Shown here: piece by piece, positions 8,648-16,811 of the stretch
Position numbering within the stretch: the stretch's first letter is position 1
Layout of the letters: the number at the start of each line of letters is the position of its first letter
Source: Lancefieldella parvula DSM 20469
GTDB lineage: Bacteria; Actinomycetota; Coriobacteriia; Coriobacteriales; Atopobiaceae
Assembly: GCF_000024225.1 (NCBI RefSeq)
Contig: NC_013203.1
Coordinates: forward strand, 1,364,001-1,428,000
Direction of reading: 5' to 3'
Length of the DNA stretch: 64,000 nucleotides
Position numbers and translations under genes: made by a program
Notes under the pieces: model-generated
Seen by the model: the letters and a program-made list of their open reading frames with translations, nothing else
The model's database searches: none
Told to the model about the DNA's origin: nothing

Positions 8648-11038
8648 ATGGCAAAACTCAAATATCAAGAAAAGGACGGCAAGGTCTACTGCCCGCTCAA
8701 GGACAAGTGGCTGATTGCCACTCCGGAGGAAAAGGTCAGGCAGCGATACGTCTGCACGCTCGTTAACGACTTCGGCTACCAGCTCGAGCAAATGGCGCAG
8801 GAACTCAAGGTCACCAACTCCAAACGAGGCCAAGGCAAGGCGCGTGCGGACATCGTCATCTGGAAGAGTACAGACGAAAAAGACGAGAGCAAGTCAGCCT
8901 TCATCGTAGTCGAATGCAAGGCGGAAAACGTCAAGATCCATGTCGAGGACTATTATCAAGGATTTAACTACGCGTCTTGGGCGCACGCCCAGTTCTTCGT
9001 CACGACGAACGAGAAGGAAACAAAATACTTCAACGTCGACCCAACCTATCTTCCCCAGAAGCTGGAGGAGGTCGTCGGCATCCCGACAGCGAAGGACGTC
9101 GATAATGCGAAGAAGATAGAGCAGATCAAGAACCGCACGAAGACCTTCACCCGCGAGGAGTTCACGCGGACGCTTCAGGCATGCCACAACATCATCCGAA
9201 ACAACGACAAGCTTTCCCCGGAGGCTGCGTTCGACGAGATCAGCAAGCTGCTATTCATGAAGATACGCTACGAGCGCCAGCAACGGGGCACTAAGGTGTT
9301 CACGAGAAAACAGTACGAGGCGGAGGAGAAGAACTACGAGGAAAATATCCGTCCCGGCCTCAAAGGCACAGTTCTCTACTCACAGTCGTACATGCAGCGC
9401 CTTTTCAGCACCACGAAGGAGGAATTCAAAGACGACCACCTCTTCGAGGACAGCGACGAGATCAAGATCAGGAACAACAGCTTCATCCAGATCCTCGGAA
9501 AGCTTGAAAACTTCAACCTATCCGATACGCAAGACGATGTGAAGGGCATCGCCTTCGAGCAGTTCCTTGGCACGACATTCAGAGGCGAGTTGGGTCAGTT
9601 CTTCACACCGCGCACCATCGTCGATTTCATGACGGAGATCATCGATCCTCAGGAGGGCGAGATCATCTGCGATCCGACATGCGGCTCCGGCGGCTTCCTC
9701 ATCAAGGCTTTCGAGTACGTCCGCGAGAAGATCGAGGCGGACATCCGCGAGCAGAAGGAGAAGCTGCGCTCGGAGTTTGAAAGCGACGATTTCGAGAGCA
9801 AACCCGAAGACGAGCAGATCAGAGTCACCGTCCTTATCGACAAGATGCAAGCCGTGCTCAACGCAGAGCTTGATACTAGTGCAACCAATAGTCGCATGCA
9901 GCAGCTTTCCCGCAACTGCATCTACGGCACGGACGCCAACCCGCGCATGGCGCGAACGTCCAAGATGAACATGATCATGCACGGAGACGGACACGGCGGC
10001 GTACACCACCACGACGGCCTTCTGAATGTGAATGGCATCTTCGAGGAGCGTTTCGACGTGATTCTCACCAACCCGCCATTCGGCCAGAACGTCGACCGCA
10101 GTCAGACCATCACGGACGCCGACCGCTTCACCGACGAGGAGATGAAGAAGAAGTACCGCAACAAGTACGGCGAGGCATATGACGAGGCGCTCAAGCAGGT
10201 TGACGACCATATCGGAAAGCCCTTGCTCTCGCTCTACGATCTCGGCTCCACGAGCACCCTCACCGAAGTGCTCTTCATGGAGCGCTGCCTGCGCCTTCTC
10301 AAGAAGGGCGGACGCATGGGCATGGTTCTGCCCGAAGGCGTCCTCAACAACAAGAACCTTGCAGCGGTGCGCGAGTACTTCGAGGGAAAGGCAAAGCTAA
10401 TCCTCATCTGCTCCATCCCGCAGGACGTGTTCATTGCGGCAGGTGCGACAGTAAAGCCGAGCCTCGTTTTCATGCGGAAGTTCACCGCCGAAGAAGAAGC
10501 AAAGTACGCCAAGTGCAAACAGGCCGCAGCAGACGAGGTGGCCGCACTGCATAAGGATGAGGTCGACGAGCTTGAAAAGGCCATAGCCTACTGCACCGCC
10601 GTCACCGAAACGCTCAAGGACGATCTCAAAGATGCCCGCAGCAGGCTGAAACAGGCCAAGAAGGACAAGGCGAAAACCTCAAGTATCAATGCGGAAATCA
10701 ATGCCATCCAGCAAGAGCAGACCGATAACAAAACAAAGAAGAAGGAGGTGGAGAAGACGCTCAAGGATCTGCAAAAACGGATGATCGAAGAGGTAAAGCC
10801 GCTCATCAAGAAGAACTTCGACTACGACATCCCCATCGCAAAGATTGACGATGCCGGAATCACAACCACGGGCGCGGCATCCGAGGGAAACCAACTGCCC
10901 GCTCTTGTCGAGGAATACAAGGCGTACCGCAAGGAGCATGCCCTGTGGGAAACGGACAATCGGGCATCCCGGTATATTCCCATAGATGAGGATAGCTTCC
11001 AACGAGTCTTTTTCGAGGAAGGCGAGGAGGTGCACTAA
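8648..11038 (+). CDS. Restriction nuclease-adenine methyltransferase fusion (HsdR_N + HsdM)
   Basis: 796-residue fusion. Residues about 1-160 resemble the type I HsdR N-terminal nuclease domain: D68 in ARADIVI and E89-C-K91 in VVECKAE form a PD-(D/E)xK site. Residues about 200-620 form an N6-adenine methyltransferase with SAM motif DPTCGSGGFL (about 342) and catalytic NPPFGQ (about 475). A long charged coiled coil (about 630-720) follows. The start at 8648 is chosen because GGAGG precedes this ATG; an upstream in-frame ATG at 8573 lies inside the regulator gene. No DEAD/SNF2-type motor gene is present. The gene abuts the specificity subunit. BcgI-like type IIB/IIG enzymes have the same R-M plus S architecture, so ATP-independent cutting is inferred. 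Confidence 0.87.
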   Translation: MAKLKYQEKDGKVYCPLKDKWLIATPEEKVRQRYVCTLVNDFGYQLEQMAQELKVTNSKRGQGKARADIVIWKSTDEKDESKSAFIVVECKAENVKIHVEDYYQGFNYASWAHAQFFVTTNEKETKYFNVDPTYLPQKLEEVVGIPTAKDVDNAKKIEQIKNRTKTFTREEFTRTLQACHNIIRNNDKLSPEAAFDEISKLLFMKIRYERQQRGTKVFTRKQYEAEEKNYEENIRPGLKGTVLYSQSYMQRLFSTTKEEFKDDHLFEDSDEIKIRNNSFIQILGKLENFNLSDTQDDVKGIAFEQFLGTTFRGELGQFFTPRTIVDFMTEIIDPQEGEIICDPTCGSGGFLIKAFEYVREKIEADIREQKEKLRSEFESDDFESKPEDEQIRVTVLIDKMQAVLNAELDTSATNSRMQQLSRNCIYGTDANPRMARTSKMNMIMHGDGHGGVHHHDGLLNVNGIFEERFDVILTNPPFGQNVDRSQTITDADRFTDEEMKKKYRNKYGEAYDEALKQVDDHIGKPLLSLYDLGSTSTLTEVLFMERCLRLLKKGGRMGMVLPEGVLNNKNLAAVREYFEGKAKLILICSIPQDVFIAAGATVKPSLVFMRKFTAEEEAKYAKCKQAAADEVAALHKDEVDELEKAIAYCTAVTETLKDDLKDARSRLKQAKKDKAKTSSINAEINAIQQEQTDNKTKKKEVEKTLKDLQKRMIEEVKPLIKKNFDYDIPIAKIDDAGITTTGAASEGNQLPALVEEYKAYRKEHALWETDNRASRYIPIDEDSFQRVFFEEGEEVH

Positions 11039-12418
11039 ATGAATGATTCTGCATCTCTCCTCTCCACAGTGCTCTTTTCAAACATTGGGCAGTGGGATGT
11101 CAAGCAATTCTTTCTGAACATAATTCAGTCCTCGTATACCGTGGAGGAGCTTGGCAAACACCTCGTCCACCAAACCGAAAAAGTTCAACTTTCAGATTAT
11201 CCAGAAGACAAGTTTGTCATCTTGGGTGTGTCAAACAAAATTGGAATGTTTGATGCCAGCATTAAAAAAGGCAAGAAGATCAAGCAAAAGTACCATGTTG
11301 TCAAAGATGGTTGGCTAGCCTACAACCCATACCGAATTAACGTTGGCTCTATCGGCATCAAAACCCCAGAGCTTCAAGGCGGGTATATCAGCCCTGCTTA
11401 TGTTGTCTTCAGTTGTAAAGACACTTTGCTTCCTGAATATCTCTGGCTGATGATGAAGAGCGATTATTTCAATGCTCTCATCAACGATTCGACTACAGGC
11501 TCGGTACGTCAAACATTACGCTTCGATAAGCTGGCAAGCATCAAAGCGCCGATACCAACAGTAGATGAACAAAAAGAAATACTCGCCCAATATCACGCCA
11601 CCCTCGCCGAGGCGGAGAAAAACATATCCGACGGCAATAGCTTCAGCGACGGCCTGCTCTTCGACATCCAGTCAAAGGTCTCCGACCTAGAAAAGGACGA
11701 GTCTGCTGCAGAAAAGCCTTCCTCGATCATTCAGCCGGTTCCCTTTGCTGCAATGTCACGTTGGGAGGTCGCCTATACGCTCAAGAAGGGAAAGCTGGAG
11801 CGGGTTTACGGTAGCTTCAAGTGTCCTTTCAAATCGATTTCAGAACTTACCAAGGAATCACTCTTTGGTCTGTCTCTTAAGGCGTCGCTCAAGCAGGAAA
11901 GCGGCATGATACCCATACTCCGTATGTCAAATATCGTCAATGGCGAAATCGACTGCAGCAGCCTTAAGTATCTGCCATACAAAAGCGCTGTTACTCCGAG
12001 GGAGCCGGACAAGTGGCTTCTTCGCAAAGGAGACTTTCTTATCAACAGAACAAACAGCAAAGAGCTGGTTGGCAAGTCTGCGGTATTCAATCTCGACGGC
12101 GACTACACCTATGCCTCGTATATCATACGCTACCGCTTCGACACATCGGTCGTCCTGCCGGAGTACGTGAATATCATGTTCATGCTTCCTCTGGTGCGAA
12201 TCCAAATAGACACCATGAGCAGGCAGACCGCAGGGCAATGCAATATAAACAGCGGCGAGATCGGCTCTATTAGAATTCCCATCCCGTCAATTCCGGAGCA
12301 ACAAGCCATCATCGATAAGTACTACTCTACGAAAGACGGCGCTGACGCGTTCTACGCCAAAGCGGAAGAGCTAAAACAAAAAACCGCTGAGGACTTCGAG
12401 AAGAGCATATTTGCATAA
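11039..12418 (+). CDS. hsdS: Restriction-modification specificity subunit (HsdS-like)
   Basis: 459-residue DNA-recognition subunit. It has two target-recognition domains (about residues 15-170 and 240-415), each followed by a conserved helix spacer: TVDEQKEILAQYHATLAEAE near 175 and SIPEQQAIIDKYYSTKDGAD near 418. This predicts a bipartite recognition site. The ATG follows the TAA of the upstream gene directly, implying coupled translation. The DNA of the first recognition domain (about 11090-11560) is clearly more AT-rich than the rest of the gene and the upstream gene, which suggests that this half was exchanged by recombination. The recognition sequence cannot be predicted. Confidence 0.9.
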   Translation: MNDSASLLSTVLFSNIGQWDVKQFFLNIIQSSYTVEELGKHLVHQTEKVQLSDYPEDKFVILGVSNKIGMFDASIKKGKKIKQKYHVVKDGWLAYNPYRINVGSIGIKTPELQGGYISPAYVVFSCKDTLLPEYLWLMMKSDYFNALINDSTTGSVRQTLRFDKLASIKAPIPTVDEQKEILAQYHATLAEAEKNISDGNSFSDGLLFDIQSKVSDLEKDESAAEKPSSIIQPVPFAAMSRWEVAYTLKKGKLERVYGSFKCPFKSISELTKESLFGLSLKASLKQESGMIPILRMSNIVNGEIDCSSLKYLPYKSAVTPREPDKWLLRKGDFLINRTNSKELVGKSAVFNLDGDYTYASYIIRYRFDTSVVLPEYVNIMFMLPLVRIQIDTMSRQTAGQCNINSGEIGSIRIPIPSIPEQQAIIDKYYSTKDGADAFYAKAEELKQKTAEDFEKSIFA

Positions 12419-12428
12419 CGACAAAATA

Positions 12429-12463
12429 GGCGGAGAGCAGATTCGTATCTCCGCCCGTTTCCT
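12429..12463 (+). terminator. Terminator after the specificity gene
   Basis: GGCGGAGA and TCTCCGCC form an 8-bp stem with an 11-nt loop just after the stop codon, followed by CGTTTCCTT. The tail is weak but the position is right. Confidence 0.6.
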
Positions 12464-12638
12464 TATTCCTCGCCTTTCAGGATGAAGTGCCAGTACTCAC
12501 GACGGTGCTCCTCAATGTAGCAGACCAACTCATGGTAGTCGCTCTCGAAGGCGAGCGCTAGACGGCGCTCGTATCGAGCATGTTCGTCTTGCCGGTGTCC
12601 CAGATGGCGAGTATCTGCTCCTTGATCCTATCGGTTAT
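12463..12638 (-). pseudogene. Decayed DUF5049-like gene
   Basis: On the minus strand the reading TDRIKEQILAIWDTGKTNML, then DTSAV, TAG, and after a one-base shift LAFESDYHELVCYIEEHRRE and YWHFILKGEE before TAA, matches what I know of the small DUF5049 family of phages and conjugative elements. Three lesions are visible: the expected ATG is ATA (12636-12638), a TAG stands where Gln is usual, and one base is missing right after it. The 176-bp length is one short of 59 codons. It lies immediately downstream of the specificity gene, on the opposite strand. Confidence 0.6.
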
Positions 12639-12774
12639 CGTCTGCCGCCTTCTTCGCACAGTTGACACCGTAGAAGACGCTCAGCTCCTTGTAGTATTTC
12701 ACGCAGTAGCTGCAGACCGTGACCATCTACTTGTCCTGCGTGTCCGGGATTCTGATTGTTCCTTTGCTCCACAT
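12628..12774 (-). pseudogene. Truncated small mobile-element gene with in-frame TAG
   Basis: After GGGAGGT an ATG opens MWSKGTIRIPDTQDK, then TAG (12727-12729), then MVTVCSYCVKYYKELSVFYG in the same frame, ending at 12628. The layout recalls short phage/ICE proteins beginning MW.KGT with a VKYY core that continue into a glycine-rich half, which is missing here. The family name is uncertain. It overlaps the start of the DUF5049-like remnant, as neighbours in such modules often do. Confidence 0.45.
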
Positions 12775-12893
12775 GCTTGGTACCTCCCTTTGTTCTAGTA
12801 GGCACATACATCACTCTAAACAGCACAGATAGCAAATCTTTTATTCGAGACAAGAAAAGAACAACCACGCTCCGAGTCTTCGCTCTTGCTTGA

Positions 12894-12956
12894 TTATTCT
12901 TCTCGTCGTCCCGCTTGAAGAAGGTCGATTAAGATTGCTTCTTTCTGCTAATCCAT
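12894..12956 (-). pseudogene. Fragment of a small gene with in-frame TAG
   Basis: GGAGGTTGAACCA is followed by ATG GAT TAG and then, in the same frame, QKEAILIDLLQAGRREE and TAA. The strong ribosome-binding site and helical peptide suggest the start of a lost mobile-element gene with a third-codon nonsense change. No family recognised. Confidence 0.3.
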
Positions 12957-13013
12957 TGGTTCAACCTCCACGTTGGACGCTCTTTTAATTGCAAGTTTTA
13001 TGAGCTACACAAC

Positions 13014-14039
13014 TCAGTGCTCGTAGTGCTCGTAGTGCTCACCGTGCTCGTGACCCTCGTGCTCACAGTGGCCATGCTCGTGATCACAGTGTGAATGGTC
13101 ATGCTCATCAGCAAGGTCCGACTGCTCGTGCCAGAACGCCGGCACAAATGCCTCACGAAGTCCATGGCGCAACAAGTCGCGACCAATAAACACACACCTA
13201 GACTCTTCCTGAGGTTCGTCGCCCGTAATAGCCCATGCACGCTCTACCAGGTCAAACTTGACCCACTGATTACCGCACGGCAGCGTGCCCTTTGCGCGTG
13301 CAAGCTTTCCAAAAACACCAGCCGACGCCGCGTCCAAAAGCCAAATCAGATGCGTTGGACTTGGAAGCTCAGCGTGAGTTAGAGCCATAGTCTCCAGATC
13401 AGGACCCTCGTCTTCCTCGCTAGTCACGTCTGTAAGAACAGAGCCGTCAAGCGAGCGAGTCAAAAGAGCATTCCACCACTCGTCAGGAATATCAGCATAC
13501 GAAGACTCCGCAATAATCTCTGCCTGCGGATTCAACTCTGCTGCAAGTTGCTTAATAGGCTCAACGGCATCCTCGCTGCCTGGAGCAAGCTTAGAAACTA
13601 CAACGCTTGCGGCTGCACTCAGCTGATTGTCAAAAATCTCTGGAAAATCAGCACGCTGAGTCTGCCACGAAACAGCGTCAACCACAGTAACTGGCGCCAG
13701 CAAACTAATACGCTCCCAAGCCACCTGATTCACATTATCAAGAATGCTCTGCAGCTTAGCCACGCCAGTTGGTTCAACAATTAAATACTCTGGATCAATA
13801 GTGTTTGAGATGGTCAGCACCGATGTCGCAAAATCCTGCTTGCCCGAGCAGCAAATGCAATTCTCGGTAGACTCCCAAACTTTGAGGTCAGAGTCCTGCC
13901 TTAAACGTCGTGCATCAATATCTGCCTGGCCATATTCATTCTCGTAGATAGCAAAATCACGCCCAGTCCGGCGCACGAGCTCCTGAATGAAGGTAGTTTT
14001 ACCAGCTCCAAGAAAGCCTGATACAACAAGGATTTTCAT
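13014..14039 (-). CDS. CobW/ZNG-family metal chaperone GTPase
   Basis: 341-residue cytoplasmic G3E GTPase that uses GTP to insert a metal (usually zinc or cobalt) into a client protein. The Walker A motif is GFLGAGKTT (residues 8-16), and the family metal-binding motif CICC is at 61-64. A CobW C-terminal domain follows. The last 32 residues are dominated by His, Glu and Asp with a few Cys (for example HDHSHCDHEHGHCEH), a metal-binding tail. It lies just downstream of a zinc alcohol dehydrogenase on the same strand but behind a strong terminator, so it is probably transcribed separately. The client is unknown; zinc is the most likely metal. Confidence 0.88.
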   Translation of the reverse strand: MKILVVSGFLGAGKTTFIQELVRRTGRDFAIYENEYGQADIDARRLRQDSDLKVWESTENCICCSGKQDFATSVLTISNTIDPEYLIVEPTGVAKLQSILDNVNQVAWERISLLAPVTVVDAVSWQTQRADFPEIFDNQLSAAASVVVSKLAPGSEDAVEPIKQLAAELNPQAEIIAESSYADIPDEWWNALLTRSLDGSVLTDVTSEEDEGPDLETMALTHAELPSPTHLIWLLDAASAGVFGKLARAKGTLPCGNQWVKFDLVERAWAITGDEPQEESRCVFIGRDLLRHGLREAFVPAFWHEQSDLADEHDHSHCDHEHGHCEHEGHEHGEHYEHYEH

Positions 14040-14081
14040 GAATATAACCGCTTCCTAAACTCCGTTGGCGTCCACCAACGC

Positions 14082-14115
14082 AAAAAACTGGCGAGAAAAC
14101 CGAACTTCTCGCCAG
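14082..14115 (-). terminator. Strong terminator built from inverted TTCTCGCCA motifs
   Basis: CTGGCGAGAA (14088-14097) and TTCTCGCCAG (14106-14115) form a perfect 10-bp stem with an 8-nt loop. On the minus strand six T residues follow. It ends the alcohol dehydrogenase transcript. The stem consists of two copies of the 9-mer that is over-represented across the window, in opposite orientation. Confidence 0.85.
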
Positions 14116-14151
14116 CTTAAACGTACTAAATCATGCTACCTCATTAATTAC

Positions 14152-15210
14152 CTAATCGACAACAACAACTGGCTTGATAAGGTCAGCTGGCTTATCACGC
14201 ATGGTGAAGAGAGCTTCCTCAAGGTGATCCCAGCCGTGATAGAGGTGAGTAACCTCTGGGTGAAGGTCAAGACGACCAGAAGTAACAAGGCTGGAGAGCT
14301 TTTCCATGCGCAGACGTCCGCCAGGCATGAGGCCGCCACGAATGTCCTTGTGGCCCATGCCAACGCCCCACTCAACGCGAGGAATGTTGACGTAGTCGCC
14401 AGAGCCAAGGTAGTTGACGTTACCAATCTTTCCGCCAGGCTTGAGAGCCTTAACAGCATCCTCAAAGGTCTCGCAGCCGCCACCATCGACGCAGACGCGG
14501 TCAACGCCCTTACCACCGGTAAGCTCCATGACCTGCTCCCAGATTGGACCGTCCTTGTAAGAGATAAAGTCGGTTGCGCCGTAGCCCTTAGCTGCCTCAA
14601 CGCAGACTGGACGGGTACCAACAGCAATAATGCGAGAAGCACCGTGAAGTGCAGCACCAGCAACAGACATCAAGCCTACAGGTCCAATGCCGATGACTAG
14701 GACGGTGTCGCCAAACTCAACGCCAGCAAGCTCGACTGCATGGAAACCAGTTGGAACCATGTCGGAAAGGATACAAGCGTCTGCTGGGTCCATACCCTCT
14801 GGCATGTGAGCGAGATTGCCATCAGCATCGTTTACATGGAAGTACTCAGAGAAGACGCCATCCTTGAAGTTGGAGAACTTCCAGCCAGCAAGCATGCCAC
14901 CGGAGTGCATGGAGTAACCAGCCTGAGCCTCAAGAGAGTTCCAGTCTGGAGTAATTGCAGGAACGAGGACGCGGTCGCCAGGCTTGAAGTCCTTAACGCA
15001 CTCGCCAACCTCAACAACCTCTGCGGAGCACTCATGACCAAGAATCATGTTATGACGGTCGCCGATTGCGCCCTCCCACAGAGTATGAATATCAGAAGTA
15101 CAAATTGCGACCGCAAGTGGCTTGCAGATTGCGTCCAAAGGACCACACTTTGGTGTCTCCTTCTCAATCCAGCCGGACTCGCCGATCTTGAGCATTGCAT
15201 AACCCTTCAT
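14152..15210 (-). CDS. adh: NADP-dependent secondary alcohol dehydrogenase
   Basis: 352-residue zinc medium-chain dehydrogenase that interconverts secondary alcohols and ketones (or aldehydes) with NADP(H). It closely follows the clostridial/Thermoanaerobacter enzymes, including length and the segments LGWIEKE-like (ESGWIEKE), CTSDIHTLWEGAIGDRHNMI and NFKDGVFSEYFHVNDAD. Catalytic zinc ligands C37, H59 and D150, with E60, are all present. GTRPVCVEAAK after the GIGPVG Rossmann loop matches the NADP-binding GSRPICVEAAK of the family. GGAGGG precedes ATG. Upstream lies a perfect 19-bp palindrome at 15310-15328, a likely operator; downstream is a strong terminator. A role in redox balance during fermentation is inferred. 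Confidence 0.93.
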   Translation of the reverse strand: MKGYAMLKIGESGWIEKETPKCGPLDAICKPLAVAICTSDIHTLWEGAIGDRHNMILGHECSAEVVEVGECVKDFKPGDRVLVPAITPDWNSLEAQAGYSMHSGGMLAGWKFSNFKDGVFSEYFHVNDADGNLAHMPEGMDPADACILSDMVPTGFHAVELAGVEFGDTVLVIGIGPVGLMSVAGAALHGASRIIAVGTRPVCVEAAKGYGATDFISYKDGPIWEQVMELTGGKGVDRVCVDGGGCETFEDAVKALKPGGKIGNVNYLGSGDYVNIPRVEWGVGMGHKDIRGGLMPGGRLRMEKLSSLVTSGRLDLHPEVTHLYHGWDHLEEALFTMRDKPADLIKPVVVVD

Positions 15211-15309
15211 AAAACCCTCCTAAAATCTGTGTTTCTAACAATGAAACACTACCTACCTCGTGGAGGAGCACGCTATACGCGTGACACTGACGAGGCTCAT
15301 ACACAATTT

Positions 15310-15328
15310 GCAAATATCTGATATTTGC
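15310..15328. promoter_or_regulatory. Perfect 19-bp palindrome upstream of adh
   Basis: GCAAATATCTGATATTTGC is a perfect inverted repeat (9-1-9) about 100 bp upstream of the adh ATG. It looks like a binding site for a dimeric regulator; redox regulators such as Rex use AT-rich palindromes but with a different consensus. Regulator unknown. Confidence 0.6.
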
Positions 15329-15547
15329 GCACGTAAACAATATATACGCTGACGCACCTCTTACCAAGCCTTCGGCCAATAAAGAGCAACACCTATCGGC
15401 GAACGGTAACCGCTAGCCGAATCAAAAAGGCAACTGTCCATTTTCTGTTGTATGTGTGCGACGCCGAGTGATACGCGCTAATGCCTCGGTAGTAAAGTAA
15501 CGTTTCGCAAACATAACATCATGCAAATCCAACCCTTTTGAGCTTGC

Positions 15548-15556
15548 TGGTATAAT
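15548..15556 (+). promoter_or_regulatory. Extended -10 promoter of the YdcF-like gene
   Basis: TGGTATAAT is an ideal extended -10 element. No good -35 is seen, as is usual for this class. It lies about 70 bp before the ATG. Confidence 0.6.
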
Positions 15557-15628
15557 TCTTGCAGACGGGTTTCTCACCAAATAAACTTCATTTAAAGGAG
15601 AAAACCAGCAATTACGGAAGGAACGTGC

Positions 15629-16765
15629 ATGCCTTTAGACAACCTATTGAGAGACGCAGGAGCTCATTTTAACTGGGAATATGTAGTTTCAATTGCGCTT
15701 TTACTGGCTCCAGCAGTTGTTCCAGGTGTGCTTTTTATTTACTCCTTTATCAAAGAACCTCGACAGTTCCGCAATGCACTTTTTCTATTTGCGGCTCTAG
15801 CATGGTCCGCGGTTCTTCTGGTATTGAGGTTTAACAACTATATTCTTGGATTAATTTTAGTTGCTCTTGTGCTGCTAACACCCTTTCTGACCATTATTTT
15901 CTTACTGATTAACACCGTAGTTGTTGTAAAAAATAATGGATTTTCGCTGACATCAATGTTGCCGTTTTTGATGGCTGGATTTCTTATTTTGCTCATTGCT
16001 TCTCCCGCTATCGTAAGTTATTTGGACCCAGATACTCACCGCATTGTTGTCGTTTTACTGGGGCTTTTTATGCTTGAGGGCCTATGGTTCTCGTTTACTT
16101 TTGTAGCTTTGCTGTTCTATTCGTGGATATACCGAATCCTTCCCCGTCGCCGCACCTATGATTACATCATTATTCATGGCGCCGGACTTGATGGCCCGCG
16201 ACCAACTCCTTTACTTGCAGGCAGAATAAATAAGGCTCTCGAACTTTGGAACAAGCAACATCAACACGGAAAGTTTGTTGTTTCCGGAGGCCAAGGTGCT
16301 GATGAAGTTGTCTCCGAGGCTCAAGCTATGCGCGACTATCTTCTAGAAAAAGACGTTCCACTCGATGCAATCCTTATGGAAGACAAGTCAACCACTACCT
16401 GGGAAAATCTTAAATACTCGATAGGCATTATCAACAATGACTGGACAGCAAGCGCCAACACCACCAGCGTTGACACAAGCGCATCCAGCGGTTCTTTCGC
16501 AGCTTCTACCATAGGTACCGACTTCACCACCGCAGTTGTTACCAGCGATTTCCATGTTTTCCGCTGCGCCGAATACGCTCACAATCTAGGCCTTAAAGCA
16601 GACGGCATTGGATCTCACACAAAGGGCTGGTACTGGCCTACGGCATTTATCCGTGAGTTTATTGCAATCACTAAAGCGCACCTCTGGCCATATTTGGTTT
16701 TTGCTAGCATTTATATATTGATTAACGTCCTCGACTACGTATTCTTCTTCCTAGGGGTTTTGTAG
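15629..16765 (+). CDS. YdcF/DUF218-family membrane protein
   Basis: 378-residue membrane protein. About five hydrophobic helices span residues 20-175 (SIALLLAPAVVPGVLFIYSF, ILGLILVALVLLTPFLTIIF and others). A DUF218 domain follows from about residue 178 (YDYIIIHGAGLDG, then FVVSGGQGADEVVSEAQAM and TTWENLKYS), and a last hydrophobic helix lies near the C-terminus. Family members such as SanA and YdcF affect the cell envelope, but the biochemical activity is not settled. A short serine/threonine-rich insert (about residues 275-297) interrupts the domain. The gene leads a plus-strand run into the antiporter, with AAGGA before the ATG. Confidence 0.82.
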   Translation: MPLDNLLRDAGAHFNWEYVVSIALLLAPAVVPGVLFIYSFIKEPRQFRNALFLFAALAWSAVLLVLRFNNYILGLILVALVLLTPFLTIIFLLINTVVVVKNNGFSLTSMLPFLMAGFLILLIASPAIVSYLDPDTHRIVVVLLGLFMLEGLWFSFTFVALLFYSWIYRILPRRRTYDYIIIHGAGLDGPRPTPLLAGRINKALELWNKQHQHGKFVVSGGQGADEVVSEAQAMRDYLLEKDVPLDAILMEDKSTTTWENLKYSIGIINNDWTASANTTSVDTSASSGSFAASTIGTDFTTAVVTSDFHVFRCAEYAHNLGLKADGIGSHTKGWYWPTAFIREFIAITKAHLWPYLVFASIYILINVLDYVFFFLGVL

Positions 16766-16811
16766 CTACGAGGTACACCTCATTGCCCCCTACGACCAGG
16801 AAGGAAGTCAG

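Larger units (their letters stand above)
15211..15628. other. Divergent regulatory region adh / YdcF-like
   Basis: No gene is supported in this 418-bp gap. It holds the adh operator candidate (15310-15328), the rightward extended -10 promoter (15548-15556), and an ACGGGTTTCTC motif copy (15565-15575). Confidence 0.6.

Noticed and set aside
12635-12868. 77-codon minus-strand frame over the mobile-element remnants
   Set aside because: It runs in a different frame from the recognisable remnants, with no ribosome-binding site and no recognisable content.
7324-13013. Clear attachment-site direct repeats bounding the restriction island
   Set aside because: I compared the flanks by eye and found no convincing direct repeat and no tRNA gene, so no ends are called.
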